This document shows positions 27,077-35,160 of a DNA stretch of 57,848 bases, piece after piece (position 1 is the first letter of the stretch; every line of letters starts with the position of its first letter). The DNA comes from Clostridia bacterium (GTDB lineage: Bacteria > Bacillota > DULZ01): the NCBI GenBank assembly GCA_012840125.1, contig DULZ01000101.1, forward strand, positions 1 through 57,848, in the 5' to 3' direction. The notes beneath the pieces were generated by a model. The model was not told the origin of the DNA, did not search any database, and was given only the letters and a program-made list of their open reading frames with translations. The position numbers and the translations under genes are program-made.

Positions 27077-30000
27077 TTTCGCTTACAATCACGACCGCCG
27101 CCATATTCTGGATGAGACTTTTAATTTTTACGGCGGGGAAAATGCCCTCTTGAGCCTGGCCAACGGCGGGGGAAAGAGTGTATTGGTGCAGCTTTTCTTG
27201 CAGCCGGTGGTGCCCGGAGCAAGACTGCAAGGACGTCCGGTGATCAGTTTCTTTAAAAGGAGAAAACAGCCTTCCTATGTCCTGGTGGAGTGGAAGCTCG
27301 ACGGCGGCGGGGGATATCTCTTGACGGGCGTTGGCCTGGCTTCCCAGGAAGTCAAAGGAGCGGATGAGAATGACAGGAGCCGCTTGAGGTATTTTACTTT
27401 TACCGTCCAGTACGTCCAGGCGAATGCTTTTGACATTGCTCATATTGAGCTGGTTACTAGACAGGGCGGTCTGTTGACGGTGAAGCCCTTTCGCGAGGCG
27501 GCTCAAATGCTGGCGGATAAAGCCAAAAAAGACCCGGTGTATTTTGCTTACTTCACCCAAGATGACCAGCAGCAGTATGCCTCCCACCTGGGCTCTTTCG
27601 GTATTTCCCAGGAAGAATGGCGCAATATCATCGCCCGGATTAACGACAGCGAAAGCGGTCTGAAAGAGGTTTTTGAGCAGTGCCGTACTTCCGACCAGCT
27701 CCTGAATACCTGGTTGATAAAAACCGTGGAGAAAGTCTTGTACCGGGACCGGGAAGAAGTACGCCGCTTGGAAGAAATGCTGGCCCGTCTAGTCCAAGAG
27801 ATGGTGGACAATGAGCAGTACATCATAGAAAAAGAGATGCTGGTGGAGTTTATTAACGCCTTCGAAAGATGGGGCGCGTCCCTGGCGGACCTGGTCAACG
27901 GCCTGGATGAGGAGCAAGCCTGCAAAAGTAAATTAGCGGCCTTTTACCACCTGGTGCTGGAAACTATCAAAAGGCTGGAGGAGGAGAAAACCGGTAAGGA
28001 AGAGGCTTTAGAAGGGGCAAAAACGGCCTTGCACCGGCTCCAGGTGGAGGAAAAGTCCTACGTTTATTACCAGTTCCTGGAGGAGTACGAGAGACTGTAC
28101 GAGGAGTGGCAGGCTGCGGCCGGGCGGCAAAATGAAACAGCCCAAGAGCTGGAAGCCGCCAAGAGGGAGAGAAAGCGGTTGGAGGCGGCGCGCCTGGCGG
28201 AGGAGAAGCGGGAATTGTCCGCTGTCCTGGCGGCTTTGGAGGAAAGAATATCCCTGCTCAGGCAGGAGTTTGACACCGACGGGCGGATCAAAAGCTTGGA
28301 GTATTCCTTAAAACTAGGGTATGAGGCCCTTTTGGCCGGGATAGAAAAGGAGTTGACCAGTCTCTTAGCGGCGGAGAGGACTGCGAAGGCCAGGCAGCAA
28401 GAGATAGCAGAGCGATTACAATCTTTGGACCGCCGCCGGGTGCAGTTAAGCACCGAGGAAGGAAAGCTGGAAGAGCGGATCCGCGCTTTCGAGGATTATC
28501 AAAAAGAAGTGGAGGAGAAACTGGGATTTAGTATCAAGAGGGATTTATTCGGCCGTTTTCAGGAGCAGGATGCCCTGAAGATCAAAGAACGACTGGCAAG
28601 TCGGCACCGGGACCTGGTGGTGGAGGCAGAAAGACTCCTGCGGCACCGGGAAGAGGTTAAAACCCGGATGGAGGAGATCTACCGGGAGCAGGTTGACTTG
28701 CAGGTGGCAAAGGCAGAAACCACCAATCGACGGCAACAACGACAGCAGGAGCTCCATGAGTACCTGGAACTGGAAGCGGAATTGGCCCAAATCTGCCGCC
28801 GCCACGGGCTGGACTTTGCCCGGCGGTTTGAAAGGGGAGTTTTGGAAAGGGCTTTGCAGCAGCAGGTGGCAGCGGCGGAAAAGCGCAAGTACAGCGCCGC
28901 CGGGGAAAGGGACCGGGTGGAGGAAATCATCAAGGCCCTCCGGAAAGGCAGGCTGCATATTCCAGCCAGTTTGCTCGCGTACCTGGCAGAGGCGGATATC
29001 GAGTTTATCACCGGCGAAGAGTATTTAACGGCCCAACCCGATGAGATTAGAAGTAAGCTTTTGGCGGAAAACCCCTTGCTGCCTTATGCCCTGCTCATGA
29101 CCCGGGAAAACTTGGACAAACTAATGGCTCTCAACCGGGATTTCACCCTGCGTCAGGCAATTCCGGTCCTTACTTATGACAACTTACGAGCAACCTTCTC
29201 CCGTGGGGATAAGTGGGCTCAACCGGCGGATGCGTTAACCTTGATGTGCTGGTATGAAGGGCGTATCTTTGATGCTGCCCAACTGGAAAGCTTTATCTCC
29301 CAATTGGAGCAGGAACGCAGGCAGTATGAAGACAATTATCACCACCTGGAAGAAGCATTGGCCGTGTTGCGCAAGGATCAAGCTTTTGTGTCCCGGTTCA
29401 CCTATTCCGGCGATTATTGTTCCCGTTTAGAACAGGAACTGGAAACTTTACGGCAGCATTTAGACGATCTAACCGGGGCGGAGCAAGAACTGGCATTGGA
29501 ACGGGAGGACCTGGTGACCGCTTTGCAGGAATTGGAGCAGACCCTGAACGGTAATCAACAAGAGCAGCGAGAGGCTAAAGAGGCCCTGGCTCTCTATACG
29601 GAATTCCTTGCCAAGAATGAACGCTATGAAACCGCCCGGCAGCAATTGGAACAAATCCGGGCCGAAAAACGGGAGGTAGAAGCCGCAAAAGCCGGGTTGG
29701 AAAAAGAAATGGCTAAGCTTCAGGGCGAACTGAAAGGGCTGGAATGGAACATTGCTGCCCAAAAAGAGAAAAAGGAAGCTTACACCTGGAAGCATAGCCT
29801 GGTGCAGAATGCTCCCGAGGCTCCGTTGGAAGAGGGCACGGTGAAAGAACTGGAAGCCAAGCTGGAGGCTTTAAAAGCACAGCACCGGGATACCCTGGGC
29901 ATTTTGGAAGACAATAGAAAAAAGGCCGCCGCGGAATTGGCCCAAAAAGAAAAAGAGCTTAAGCGGCTGGGCCTTCCCGGGGAAGAGTATGAGGGGGTCA

Positions 30001-31472
30001 CCTACCGGGAAGAAAGAGTGGATTGGCTGGAAAAAGAGATTCCCCGGCTGGAGGAACTGTTAAGGAACCTGGGAGAAGAAGAGTCTAAGGCGCGTGCGAG
30101 AGCAGCGGCCCAAGAAAGCTCCGTAAAACATGCCTTGGAGGAAGTTAGAAAGCTCAATGTGCCGGAGCCTCTTGCACCAAGTGAGATCAAAGGGGATTTC
30201 CAAAGCCGGAGGCGGCAGCTTAACCGGGAACTGGAACAGCTGGAACAAGACAGGCAGCGCCTCATGCAGCTCATCGGGAAACACGCCGGACTGGCAGACC
30301 GGGTCTTAGTGGTACCCGGTTTAACCGGAGTAGAGCCGTACCCGGATCTATCGCTGGAGGATGATCCGGAGCGGCAGTTTTCAGGGTTGTTTGAGAACTA
30401 CCGGCGGAAAGAACAGGATAACAGAGCCAAGCTGCACCGGAGCCAACATGAATATTTCCAGCTGCGTTCCCGGTACATGGATAAGAAGCAATACTTCACC
30501 GATATTTTCGCCGGGTTGGATCCCCTGTGGGAGCAAGCAGGCACGGAATTTGCGACTTACTACTACCTGTATGAGAGAGTCCAGCAGCAGTTGGAAATGC
30601 TCCGCAACTTGCTCAGGTTCTATGAAAACCGCATGGCCAATTTAGAGCGCAGCAAGCAAGACATGGTGCAGCAAAGCTATTTTCACGGGCTGCAGATTTA
30701 CGAAGAGCTCCAGAAGATCTCCGAGTGCTCCCGGGTGAGGCTCCAAGGTCGCGCCAGGCCGGTAGACATGCTGAGAATCAATACTCAGTTGGAAGAAGGA
30801 GCGAAAGAAGACGCCCGGCAGAGGGTCAAAGAGTACGTGGAGGAATGCATCCGTATTGTCAGGGAAGATTTGCGCCAGGGCAAAAGGGAAGAGGAAGTCC
30901 AGAAAACCATTGCCCGGCTCATGTCCAGCCGGGAACTGCTCAACCAGCTCTTAGGCACCTCCCGGATTCCGGTTCTGGTCTATAAGATTGAACTGAATAT
31001 GCAGCTCAGCCGGCATAAAGTCTGGGATGAAGCCATCAAAGAGAATTCCGGCGGGGAGAAGTTCGTGGTTTTCTTCTCTGTATTAGCCGCTCTCATGGCG
31101 TACACGCGGAGCAGTACCATGGGTGCGATGGGACTGGATGGTGAGCATATAGCCAGGGTGTTAATAATGGACAATCCTTTCGGGCCTATTTCGTCCGAGC
31201 ATTTGCTGCGTCCCCTGTTCGATATTGCGGAAAAACACAACATCCAGCTCATCTGCCTGTCCGACTTGAAACAAAGTTCAATTATGAATTGTTTTGACCT
31301 CATTTTCATGCTGAAAGTGCGGACCGGCATCACGGGTGAGAAAGAGTACCTGGTGAAAGAAGCAATCTATACCAGAGATCAGGGCCCGGTCTCCGGCGAT
31401 GAACAGCTGGAAAAAGCAGTGTTCAAGGCTTCTGAGGTGATGCAGGTTAGCATGTTTGATGGTGACGAGTGA
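27045..31472 (+). CDS. jetC: Wadjet protein JetC (SMC/MukB-like ATPase)
   Basis: About 1475 residues. The N-terminal ATPase half has Walker A NGGGKS at residues 40-45. The middle (about 290-1250) is long, Glu/Lys/Leu-rich coiled coil broken by a hinge-like globular part near 650-780. The C-terminal half has the SMC signature NSGGEKF (1334-1340) and Walker B VLIMDNPFG (from 1372), with Asn after the Asp as seen in this group. It is the loop-extruding motor of the plasmid-restricting complex. GTG at 27045 was chosen, 8 bases after GGGAGG; GTG at 27036 overlaps that site. Confidence 0.92.
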   Translation: MPKINRIRIINFAYNHDRRHILDETFNFYGGENALLSLANGGGKSVLVQLFLQPVVPGARLQGRPVISFFKRRKQPSYVLVEWKLDGGGGYLLTGVGLASQEVKGADENDRSRLRYFTFTVQYVQANAFDIAHIELVTRQGGLLTVKPFREAAQMLADKAKKDPVYFAYFTQDDQQQYASHLGSFGISQEEWRNIIARINDSESGLKEVFEQCRTSDQLLNTWLIKTVEKVLYRDREEVRRLEEMLARLVQEMVDNEQYIIEKEMLVEFINAFERWGASLADLVNGLDEEQACKSKLAAFYHLVLETIKRLEEEKTGKEEALEGAKTALHRLQVEEKSYVYYQFLEEYERLYEEWQAAAGRQNETAQELEAAKRERKRLEAARLAEEKRELSAVLAALEERISLLRQEFDTDGRIKSLEYSLKLGYEALLAGIEKELTSLLAAERTAKARQQEIAERLQSLDRRRVQLSTEEGKLEERIRAFEDYQKEVEEKLGFSIKRDLFGRFQEQDALKIKERLASRHRDLVVEAERLLRHREEVKTRMEEIYREQVDLQVAKAETTNRRQQRQQELHEYLELEAELAQICRRHGLDFARRFERGVLERALQQQVAAAEKRKYSAAGERDRVEEIIKALRKGRLHIPASLLAYLAEADIEFITGEEYLTAQPDEIRSKLLAENPLLPYALLMTRENLDKLMALNRDFTLRQAIPVLTYDNLRATFSRGDKWAQPADALTLMCWYEGRIFDAAQLESFISQLEQERRQYEDNYHHLEEALAVLRKDQAFVSRFTYSGDYCSRLEQELETLRQHLDDLTGAEQELALEREDLVTALQELEQTLNGNQQEQREAKEALALYTEFLAKNERYETARQQLEQIRAEKREVEAAKAGLEKEMAKLQGELKGLEWNIAAQKEKKEAYTWKHSLVQNAPEAPLEEGTVKELEAKLEALKAQHRDTLGILEDNRKKAAAELAQKEKELKRLGLPGEEYEGVTYREERVDWLEKEIPRLEELLRNLGEEESKARARAAAQESSVKHALEEVRKLNVPEPLAPSEIKGDFQSRRRQLNRELEQLEQDRQRLMQLIGKHAGLADRVLVVPGLTGVEPYPDLSLEDDPERQFSGLFENYRRKEQDNRAKLHRSQHEYFQLRSRYMDKKQYFTDIFAGLDPLWEQAGTEFATYYYLYERVQQQLEMLRNLLRFYENRMANLERSKQDMVQQSYFHGLQIYEELQKISECSRVRLQGRARPVDMLRINTQLEEGAKEDARQRVKEYVEECIRIVREDLRQGKREEEVQKTIARLMSSRELLNQLLGTSRIPVLVYKIELNMQLSRHKVWDEAIKENSGGEKFVVFFSVLAALMAYTRSSTMGAMGLDGEHIARVLIMDNPFGPISSEHLLRPLFDIAEKHNIQLICLSDLKQSSIMNCFDLIFMLKVRTGITGEKEYLVKEAIYTRDQGPVSGDEQLEKAVFKASEVMQVSMFDGDE

Positions 31473-31476
31473 AAAA

Positions 31477-31506
31477 ATGCCGCCGGCAGATGGCGGCATT
31501 TTCTTT
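31477..31506 (+). terminator. Rho-independent terminator of the Wadjet operon
   Basis: ATGCCGCC (31477-31484) pairs with GGCGGCAT (31492-31499), followed by TTTTC-TTT. It lies 4 bases after the jetC stop. Confidence 0.75.
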
Positions 31507-31691
31507 GGGCTTCTTGGTGCCTGGAGTACAATTAGGGGTTTAGTCCTTTAACGGTATGGCAGCCAGTGGGGAATGACAGGAAAATATTGGGAAAGCCAAT
31601 TAAAGCCTCATGGTGCGGCTGATATACTAAGAGTTAACAGGCAGAAAACACCGGCTGCTTGATACTTTCTTTGCCAGTTGGAGGAGGTCTG

Positions 31692-32026
31692 ATGACGGAA
31701 GAACAGAGTTTGTCATTAGACCGTACTAAGGACGTTACGGCAGCGATTTTTGCTGAGTATCCTTTATCTCGTGTGGCAGTTTTGGCTCTTGTGCTCGCGG
31801 AGAAGTGAGGGCCGATAGTGATATAGATTTTCTCTTGGAGTTTAGTCAGCCGGAAAGCGGCCTTGTTTTCGTAGAACTTAAACGCCGGTTAGAACACAAA
31901 CTGAAGCGTAAAGTAGACCTCATCACCTACAATTCTCTCCAATATTCAAAGTACAAGGATGACATTCTTAAGGAAGCGAAGGTTATTGATGAAAAAACGA
32001 CTGCCGGCACCGGTTTACCCGTGTAA
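31692..32026 (+). pseudogene. Frameshifted MNT-type nucleotidyltransferase (antitoxin-like)
   Basis: ATG at 31692 behind GGAGGAGG opens a frame that ends early at 31808. From about 31784 the next frame reads GSCARGEVRADSDIDFLLEF, the GSxAR-x-D-x-D core of minimal nucleotidyltransferases, and runs to 32026. One extra T in the run at 31780-31783 would restore VAVFGSCARGE and a protein of about 112 residues. MNT proteins usually act as AMPylating antitoxins beside a HEPN toxin, but no HEPN gene adjoins it. It is either a decayed gene or a sequencing indel in a homopolymer. Its end overlaps the convergent Sir2 gene by 12 bases. Confidence 0.75.
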
Positions 32027-32737
32027 ACTGCCCCACAGTGTTTCCAGCACTTCCCCGGCTTTGCCCTCGATCGTCAAGTCAAAATCGTATCCCTGGACCG
32101 TTATGTCGTCGTTCAAGTAAACAGTTTTGCCCCGGGCCAACCTGGGCAGCTGGTTCACCGGGGCCACCGCCAGGCTGGTGCCGATAACCAGCAGCAGGTC
32201 CGACTGCCTTATTTCCGCTACCGCCTGCTCCCAGGCATCCATGGGCAGGCTTTCCCCAAAGAGGACCACGTTGGGCCGCAGCCCCTGCTTACCGCAGTGG
32301 CGGCAGGGCTTTTTGGCCAGGAAATCTTCCGCGCCGGCCGGCCGGTTACAGTAATGGCAGCGGAAAGTCCGGATGTTGCCGTGCAATTCAAATACCCTTT
32401 GGCTGCCGGCTACCAGGTGCAGCCTGGACACGTTTTGGGTGGCAACGGCCTTGACCAGTCCTTTGGCTTCCATTTCCGCCAGGATATAATGGCCCCGGTG
32501 GGGTTGGCATGTTTCCAGCAGTTTGTACCGGTGGGCATAGAATGCCTGGAAGAGGGGATAGTTCGTGTCGAAGGTATCAATGCTGGCTAAGACCCTTGGG
32601 TCCTGGTTGCGCCACAGGCCGTTCTTGCCGCGAAAATCGGGAATGCTGCTCTCCGTATCCATGCCGGCACCGGTCAGCACCACCGTATGCCGGGAAGCGG
32701 TGACCAGCTCACTCAGCTCGCGTACCAAGTGCTCCAT
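32015..32737 (-). CDS. cobB: Sir2-family NAD-dependent protein deacylase
   Basis: 240 residues, one Rossmann domain plus a small zinc module, the usual bacterial sirtuin size. GAGMDTESSIPDFRG binds NAD, ELHGN has the catalytic His, CHYC and CRHCG hold the zinc, and GTSLAVAPVNQLP is the late NAD loop. It would remove acyl groups from lysines, for example on acyl-CoA synthetases. The normally invariant TQNID motif reads TQNVS here, replacing the Asp by Ser. GAGTG lies before the ATG at 32737. Convergent with the MNT remnant. Confidence 0.9.
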   Translation of the reverse strand: MEHLVRELSELVTASRHTVVLTGAGMDTESSIPDFRGKNGLWRNQDPRVLASIDTFDTNYPLFQAFYAHRYKLLETCQPHRGHYILAEMEAKGLVKAVATQNVSRLHLVAGSQRVFELHGNIRTFRCHYCNRPAGAEDFLAKKPCRHCGKQGLRPNVVLFGESLPMDAWEQAVAEIRQSDLLLVIGTSLAVAPVNQLPRLARGKTVYLNDDITVQGYDFDLTIEGKAGEVLETLWGSLHG

Positions 32738-32806
32738 GGGAGTTCACTCCTTTGGATTCGGTGGGTGTTCTTGGAACGGTTTCATGGCAAAAAGTCTTAT
32801 CTTAAT

Positions 32807-32938
32807 TATAATCCATTTTGCGGCGGGCGGCGCGGCATTTATTTACGGGAATGGAACCGGGCCGGGGCCTCCCGTAGCCCGTTCTGGGTTTTATACCAGT
32901 GTACCCTAACGATTGGCCGGTAGGCCGGAGTGGTTTTT
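32807..32938 (+). promoter_or_regulatory. Possible promoter and structured leader upstream of larA
   Basis: TATAAT at 32807-32812 could be a -10 (its -35 is weak). Downstream, TACGGGA (32844-32850) pairs with TCCCGTA (32870-32876), and at 32914-32938 a short GC hairpin (TTGGCC, GGTA, GGCCGG) is followed by TTTTTT, like an attenuator. A further GCCC-AAG-GGGC hairpin lies near 32985-32997. The known riboswitch classes I can recall do not match. The rest of the 32738-33021 gap shows nothing else. Confidence 0.35.
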
Positions 32939-33006
32939 TGTGGCGGCGGCAGGAATCCGGTCCCCGGTGGCTAAGTGTTTAGAAAATGCCCAAGGGGCTT
33001 GTGAAG

Positions 33007-33026
33007 GAGAGTTGAGATGAGATGAG
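33007..33026 (+). promoter_or_regulatory. GAG-triplet run over the larA ribosome site and start
   Basis: GAG triplets at 33009, 33014, 33019 and 33024, each separated by two bases, cover the region from the ribosome site into the start codon. This is the spacing bound by TRAP (MtrB). Four clean repeats are fewer than the 9-11 in proven sites. Confidence 0.35.
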
Positions 33027-34287
33027 CCAATGCAGCATTAGTTTTGCCTACGGTGAACAAAAGGATGGTTTTCAGGTCACGGTGGATGAGGCGGTTTTGT
33101 CCGGGTTGATCCAAGCCAAGGCGGTACCGTCCCTGGCGGATTTCCCCGCCCAAGTGCGGCAGGCCCTGGACCATCCTATCGGTTCCCTGCCCTTAAAAGA
33201 TTTAGTACAGCCGGGAGAAAAAATCCTGATCATTACCAGCGACATCACTCGACCGGTGAAGAGCGAGGAATTCATGCCGGTGCTGGTGGAGTACCTGAAT
33301 GAGGCGGGCATCAGGGATGAGGACATGCACATCCTGGTGGCTACCGGCACCCACCGGGAAGCTACCGAGGAAGATATACTAAGACTGCTGGGGCCGGACC
33401 TGGCGCGCCGGATTCCCGTGACCAGCAACCGGGCCGCAGCCCCCGGGGATTTTGTGTACCTGGGTACCTCTGCCCGGGGTACGCCGGTGAAAATTAACCG
33501 GTTGGCGGTGGAAGCGGACCGGGTTATTCTGACCGGCGGCATAAGCTTTCATTTCTTGGCCGGTTACAGCGGCGGTCGCAAGAGCATCGTGCCGGGTATT
33601 GCCGCCCAGGAGACGATCCAGGCCAATCACAGTCTGGTCCTAGACGCGGGGGAGCAGGTGGGGCAGGGCCTGGTGGAGGGTAATCCCCTGGCGGAAGATA
33701 TGGAAGAAGCGACGGCGATGCTGAACCCCAGCTTCCTGTTGAATGTGGTTTTAAACCACCGGGGCGAGCCCGCCGGGGTTTTTGCCGGCCACTGGATCCA
33801 AGCCCACCGGGCGGGTTGTGCCTTTGCTCACCGTTGTTTCGGCGTGACCCTGCCCGAAAAGCGTCCCCTGGTGATTGCCGGAGCCGGTGGATTTCCTAAA
33901 GACATCAACCTTTACCAGGCGGCTAAAGGACTTTTGAACGCCATGGCGGCGGTGGAAGAAGGGGGCACGGTGGTCTTTGTAGCCGAGTGCCGGGAGGGCA
34001 TCGGCTCGGATGAATATTTCGCCCTGGCCAAGATGGACCGGTCCCGGGAAGAGAAAGAGGAGATCCTGCGGCGGGAATTCAGTATCGCCCGGTATATCGG
34101 CTATTTGAACAGCCGCTGGGCCCGCCAAGCTACCATTAGGCTGGTGTCCGCCCTGCCGGCAGATCAGGTGCGGGCCATGGGTATGGAACCCTGCCGCAGC
34201 TTGGCAGAAGCCCTGACCGGGATGGACCCGGTTGCCTTCCGGCATTGCTGGTTCATGCCCCAGGCGGCGGGTATTGCCGTGGTATAA
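33022..34287 (+). CDS. larA: LarA-family nickel-pincer lactate racemase or related epimerase
   Basis: 421 residues, the usual LarA length. The N-terminal domain has TSDITRPVKSEEF and the active-site ATGTHREATEED; GGISFHFLAGYSGGRKSIVPG contains Lys187, equivalent by position to the lysine that carries the nickel-pincer cofactor (Lys184 in Lactobacillus). It would interconvert L- and D-lactate or a similar 2-hydroxyacid. The cofactor-making larB, larC and larE are not in the window. ATG at 33022 follows AAGGAGA. The product D-lactate could feed the GlcD/GlcF enzyme encoded at 51-53.7 kb. The exact substrate is not certain, as the family is broad. Confidence 0.85.
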   Translation: MSQCSISFAYGEQKDGFQVTVDEAVLSGLIQAKAVPSLADFPAQVRQALDHPIGSLPLKDLVQPGEKILIITSDITRPVKSEEFMPVLVEYLNEAGIRDEDMHILVATGTHREATEEDILRLLGPDLARRIPVTSNRAAAPGDFVYLGTSARGTPVKINRLAVEADRVILTGGISFHFLAGYSGGRKSIVPGIAAQETIQANHSLVLDAGEQVGQGLVEGNPLAEDMEEATAMLNPSFLLNVVLNHRGEPAGVFAGHWIQAHRAGCAFAHRCFGVTLPEKRPLVIAGAGGFPKDINLYQAAKGLLNAMAAVEEGGTVVFVAECREGIGSDEYFALAKMDRSREEKEEILRREFSIARYIGYLNSRWARQATIRLVSALPADQVRAMGMEPCRSLAEALTGMDPVAFRHCWFMPQAAGIAVV

Positions 34288-34298
34288 GAAATTTTCTC

Positions 34299-34327
34299 TT
34301 TACAAGGGGAACGGGTGATTGTAATAT
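34299..34327 (+). promoter_or_regulatory. Sigma-A promoter of trpP
   Basis: TTTACA (34299-34304), 17 bases, TAATAT (34322-34327), giving a leader of about 90 bases that contains the GAG-repeat region. Confidence 0.65.
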
Positions 34328-34361
34328 ATTAATTAATAAGCCGTAAAGGGGGGTCTCTATC

Positions 34362-34438
34362 GAGGAGCCGAGATGAGCTGAGGGGATGAAAACTTGCTAG
34401 AAAATTATGGATGAGGTGAGCTGAGATGAGTTTAAGAG
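34362..34438 (+). promoter_or_regulatory. TRAP (MtrB)-type binding site over the trpP start
   Basis: GAG triplets occur at 34362, 34365, 34370, 34375 and 34380, TAG at 34398, and GAG at 34413, 34418, 34423, 34428 and 34436. Most are two bases apart. The second group spans the ribosome site and the ATG at 34426. This matches the Bacillus mechanism in which tryptophan-bound TRAP wraps the trpP leader and blocks ribosome binding. The mtrB gene itself is outside the window. Confidence 0.75.
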
Positions 34439-34944
34439 ACACGACCCAAATTGCTTTGTTGCTGGCGGTTGGTACGGTATTGCGGATTATTATGCCCGGC
34501 TATGGGGCCGGGATGAAGCCCGATGTGGCTTTGGCTATGTTGTTCATCATCATTGTCATGAAACCGCAGTTTAGAACGGTGCTGGTGGCCGGTATCATTG
34601 CCGGTTTACTGGCGGCTTTGACCACCAGTTTCCCGGGGGGCCAGATCCCGAACATTATTGATAAGCCCTTGACCGCCATGTTTGCCCTTGGTATTGTGAC
34701 TTTACTCAAGGGCCGCATTCCCGATGTGGGGATTGCCACGTTGTTGGGCGTGATTGCCACTATTTTCAGCGGTACGGTATTCATGCTGACGGCGTTGGTG
34801 TTAGTAGGGCTTCCGGCGGCCTTCCATGTTCTCTTTACCACCGTGGTGCTGCCGGCGGCGGTGATGAACACCATCTCCGTGCTGGTGCTGTACCCGGTAA
34901 TCAAGTTCAGCAAGAACGTGGTGGAAAGCACCCAGCGAGCATAA
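34426..34944 (+). CDS. trpP: Tryptophan transporter TrpP
   Basis: 172 residues, the same length as the Bacillus protein, with about five or six membrane helices and no ATPase motif. The opening MSLRDTTQIALLLAVGTVLRII and the centre TTSFPGGQIPNIIDKPLTA are family-like. It imports tryptophan. The start ATG at 34426 sits inside the GAG-repeat array, which links the gene to tryptophan-responsive translation control and strengthens the assignment. The 216-base gap to the amidase holds a weak hairpin before a run of eight Ts near 35060 and nothing else clear. Confidence 0.88.
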   Translation: MSLRDTTQIALLLAVGTVLRIIMPGYGAGMKPDVALAMLFIIIVMKPQFRTVLVAGIIAGLLAALTTSFPGGQIPNIIDKPLTAMFALGIVTLLKGRIPDVGIATLLGVIATIFSGTVFMLTALVLVGLPAAFHVLFTTVVLPAAVMNTISVLVLYPVIKFSKNVVESTQRA

Positions 34945-35160
34945 AGATTTAGCGGAACAGCAAGTCATGGAGTTCTTCCCCTGACAGGAGAAGGCTTCAT
35001 GGCTTTTGTGTTTTCGGCTGATCCGGAGGGACGGCGGCCGGGAGGGTCTGCTTGGCAGGATTTTTTTTAGCCATGGCTAACTATACAGTAAGGTAAGGAG
35101 GACAGGCGGGGAATTATCAGAATTGTCATTTAAATATAACCCGGCGAGGGGGTATGTTTT

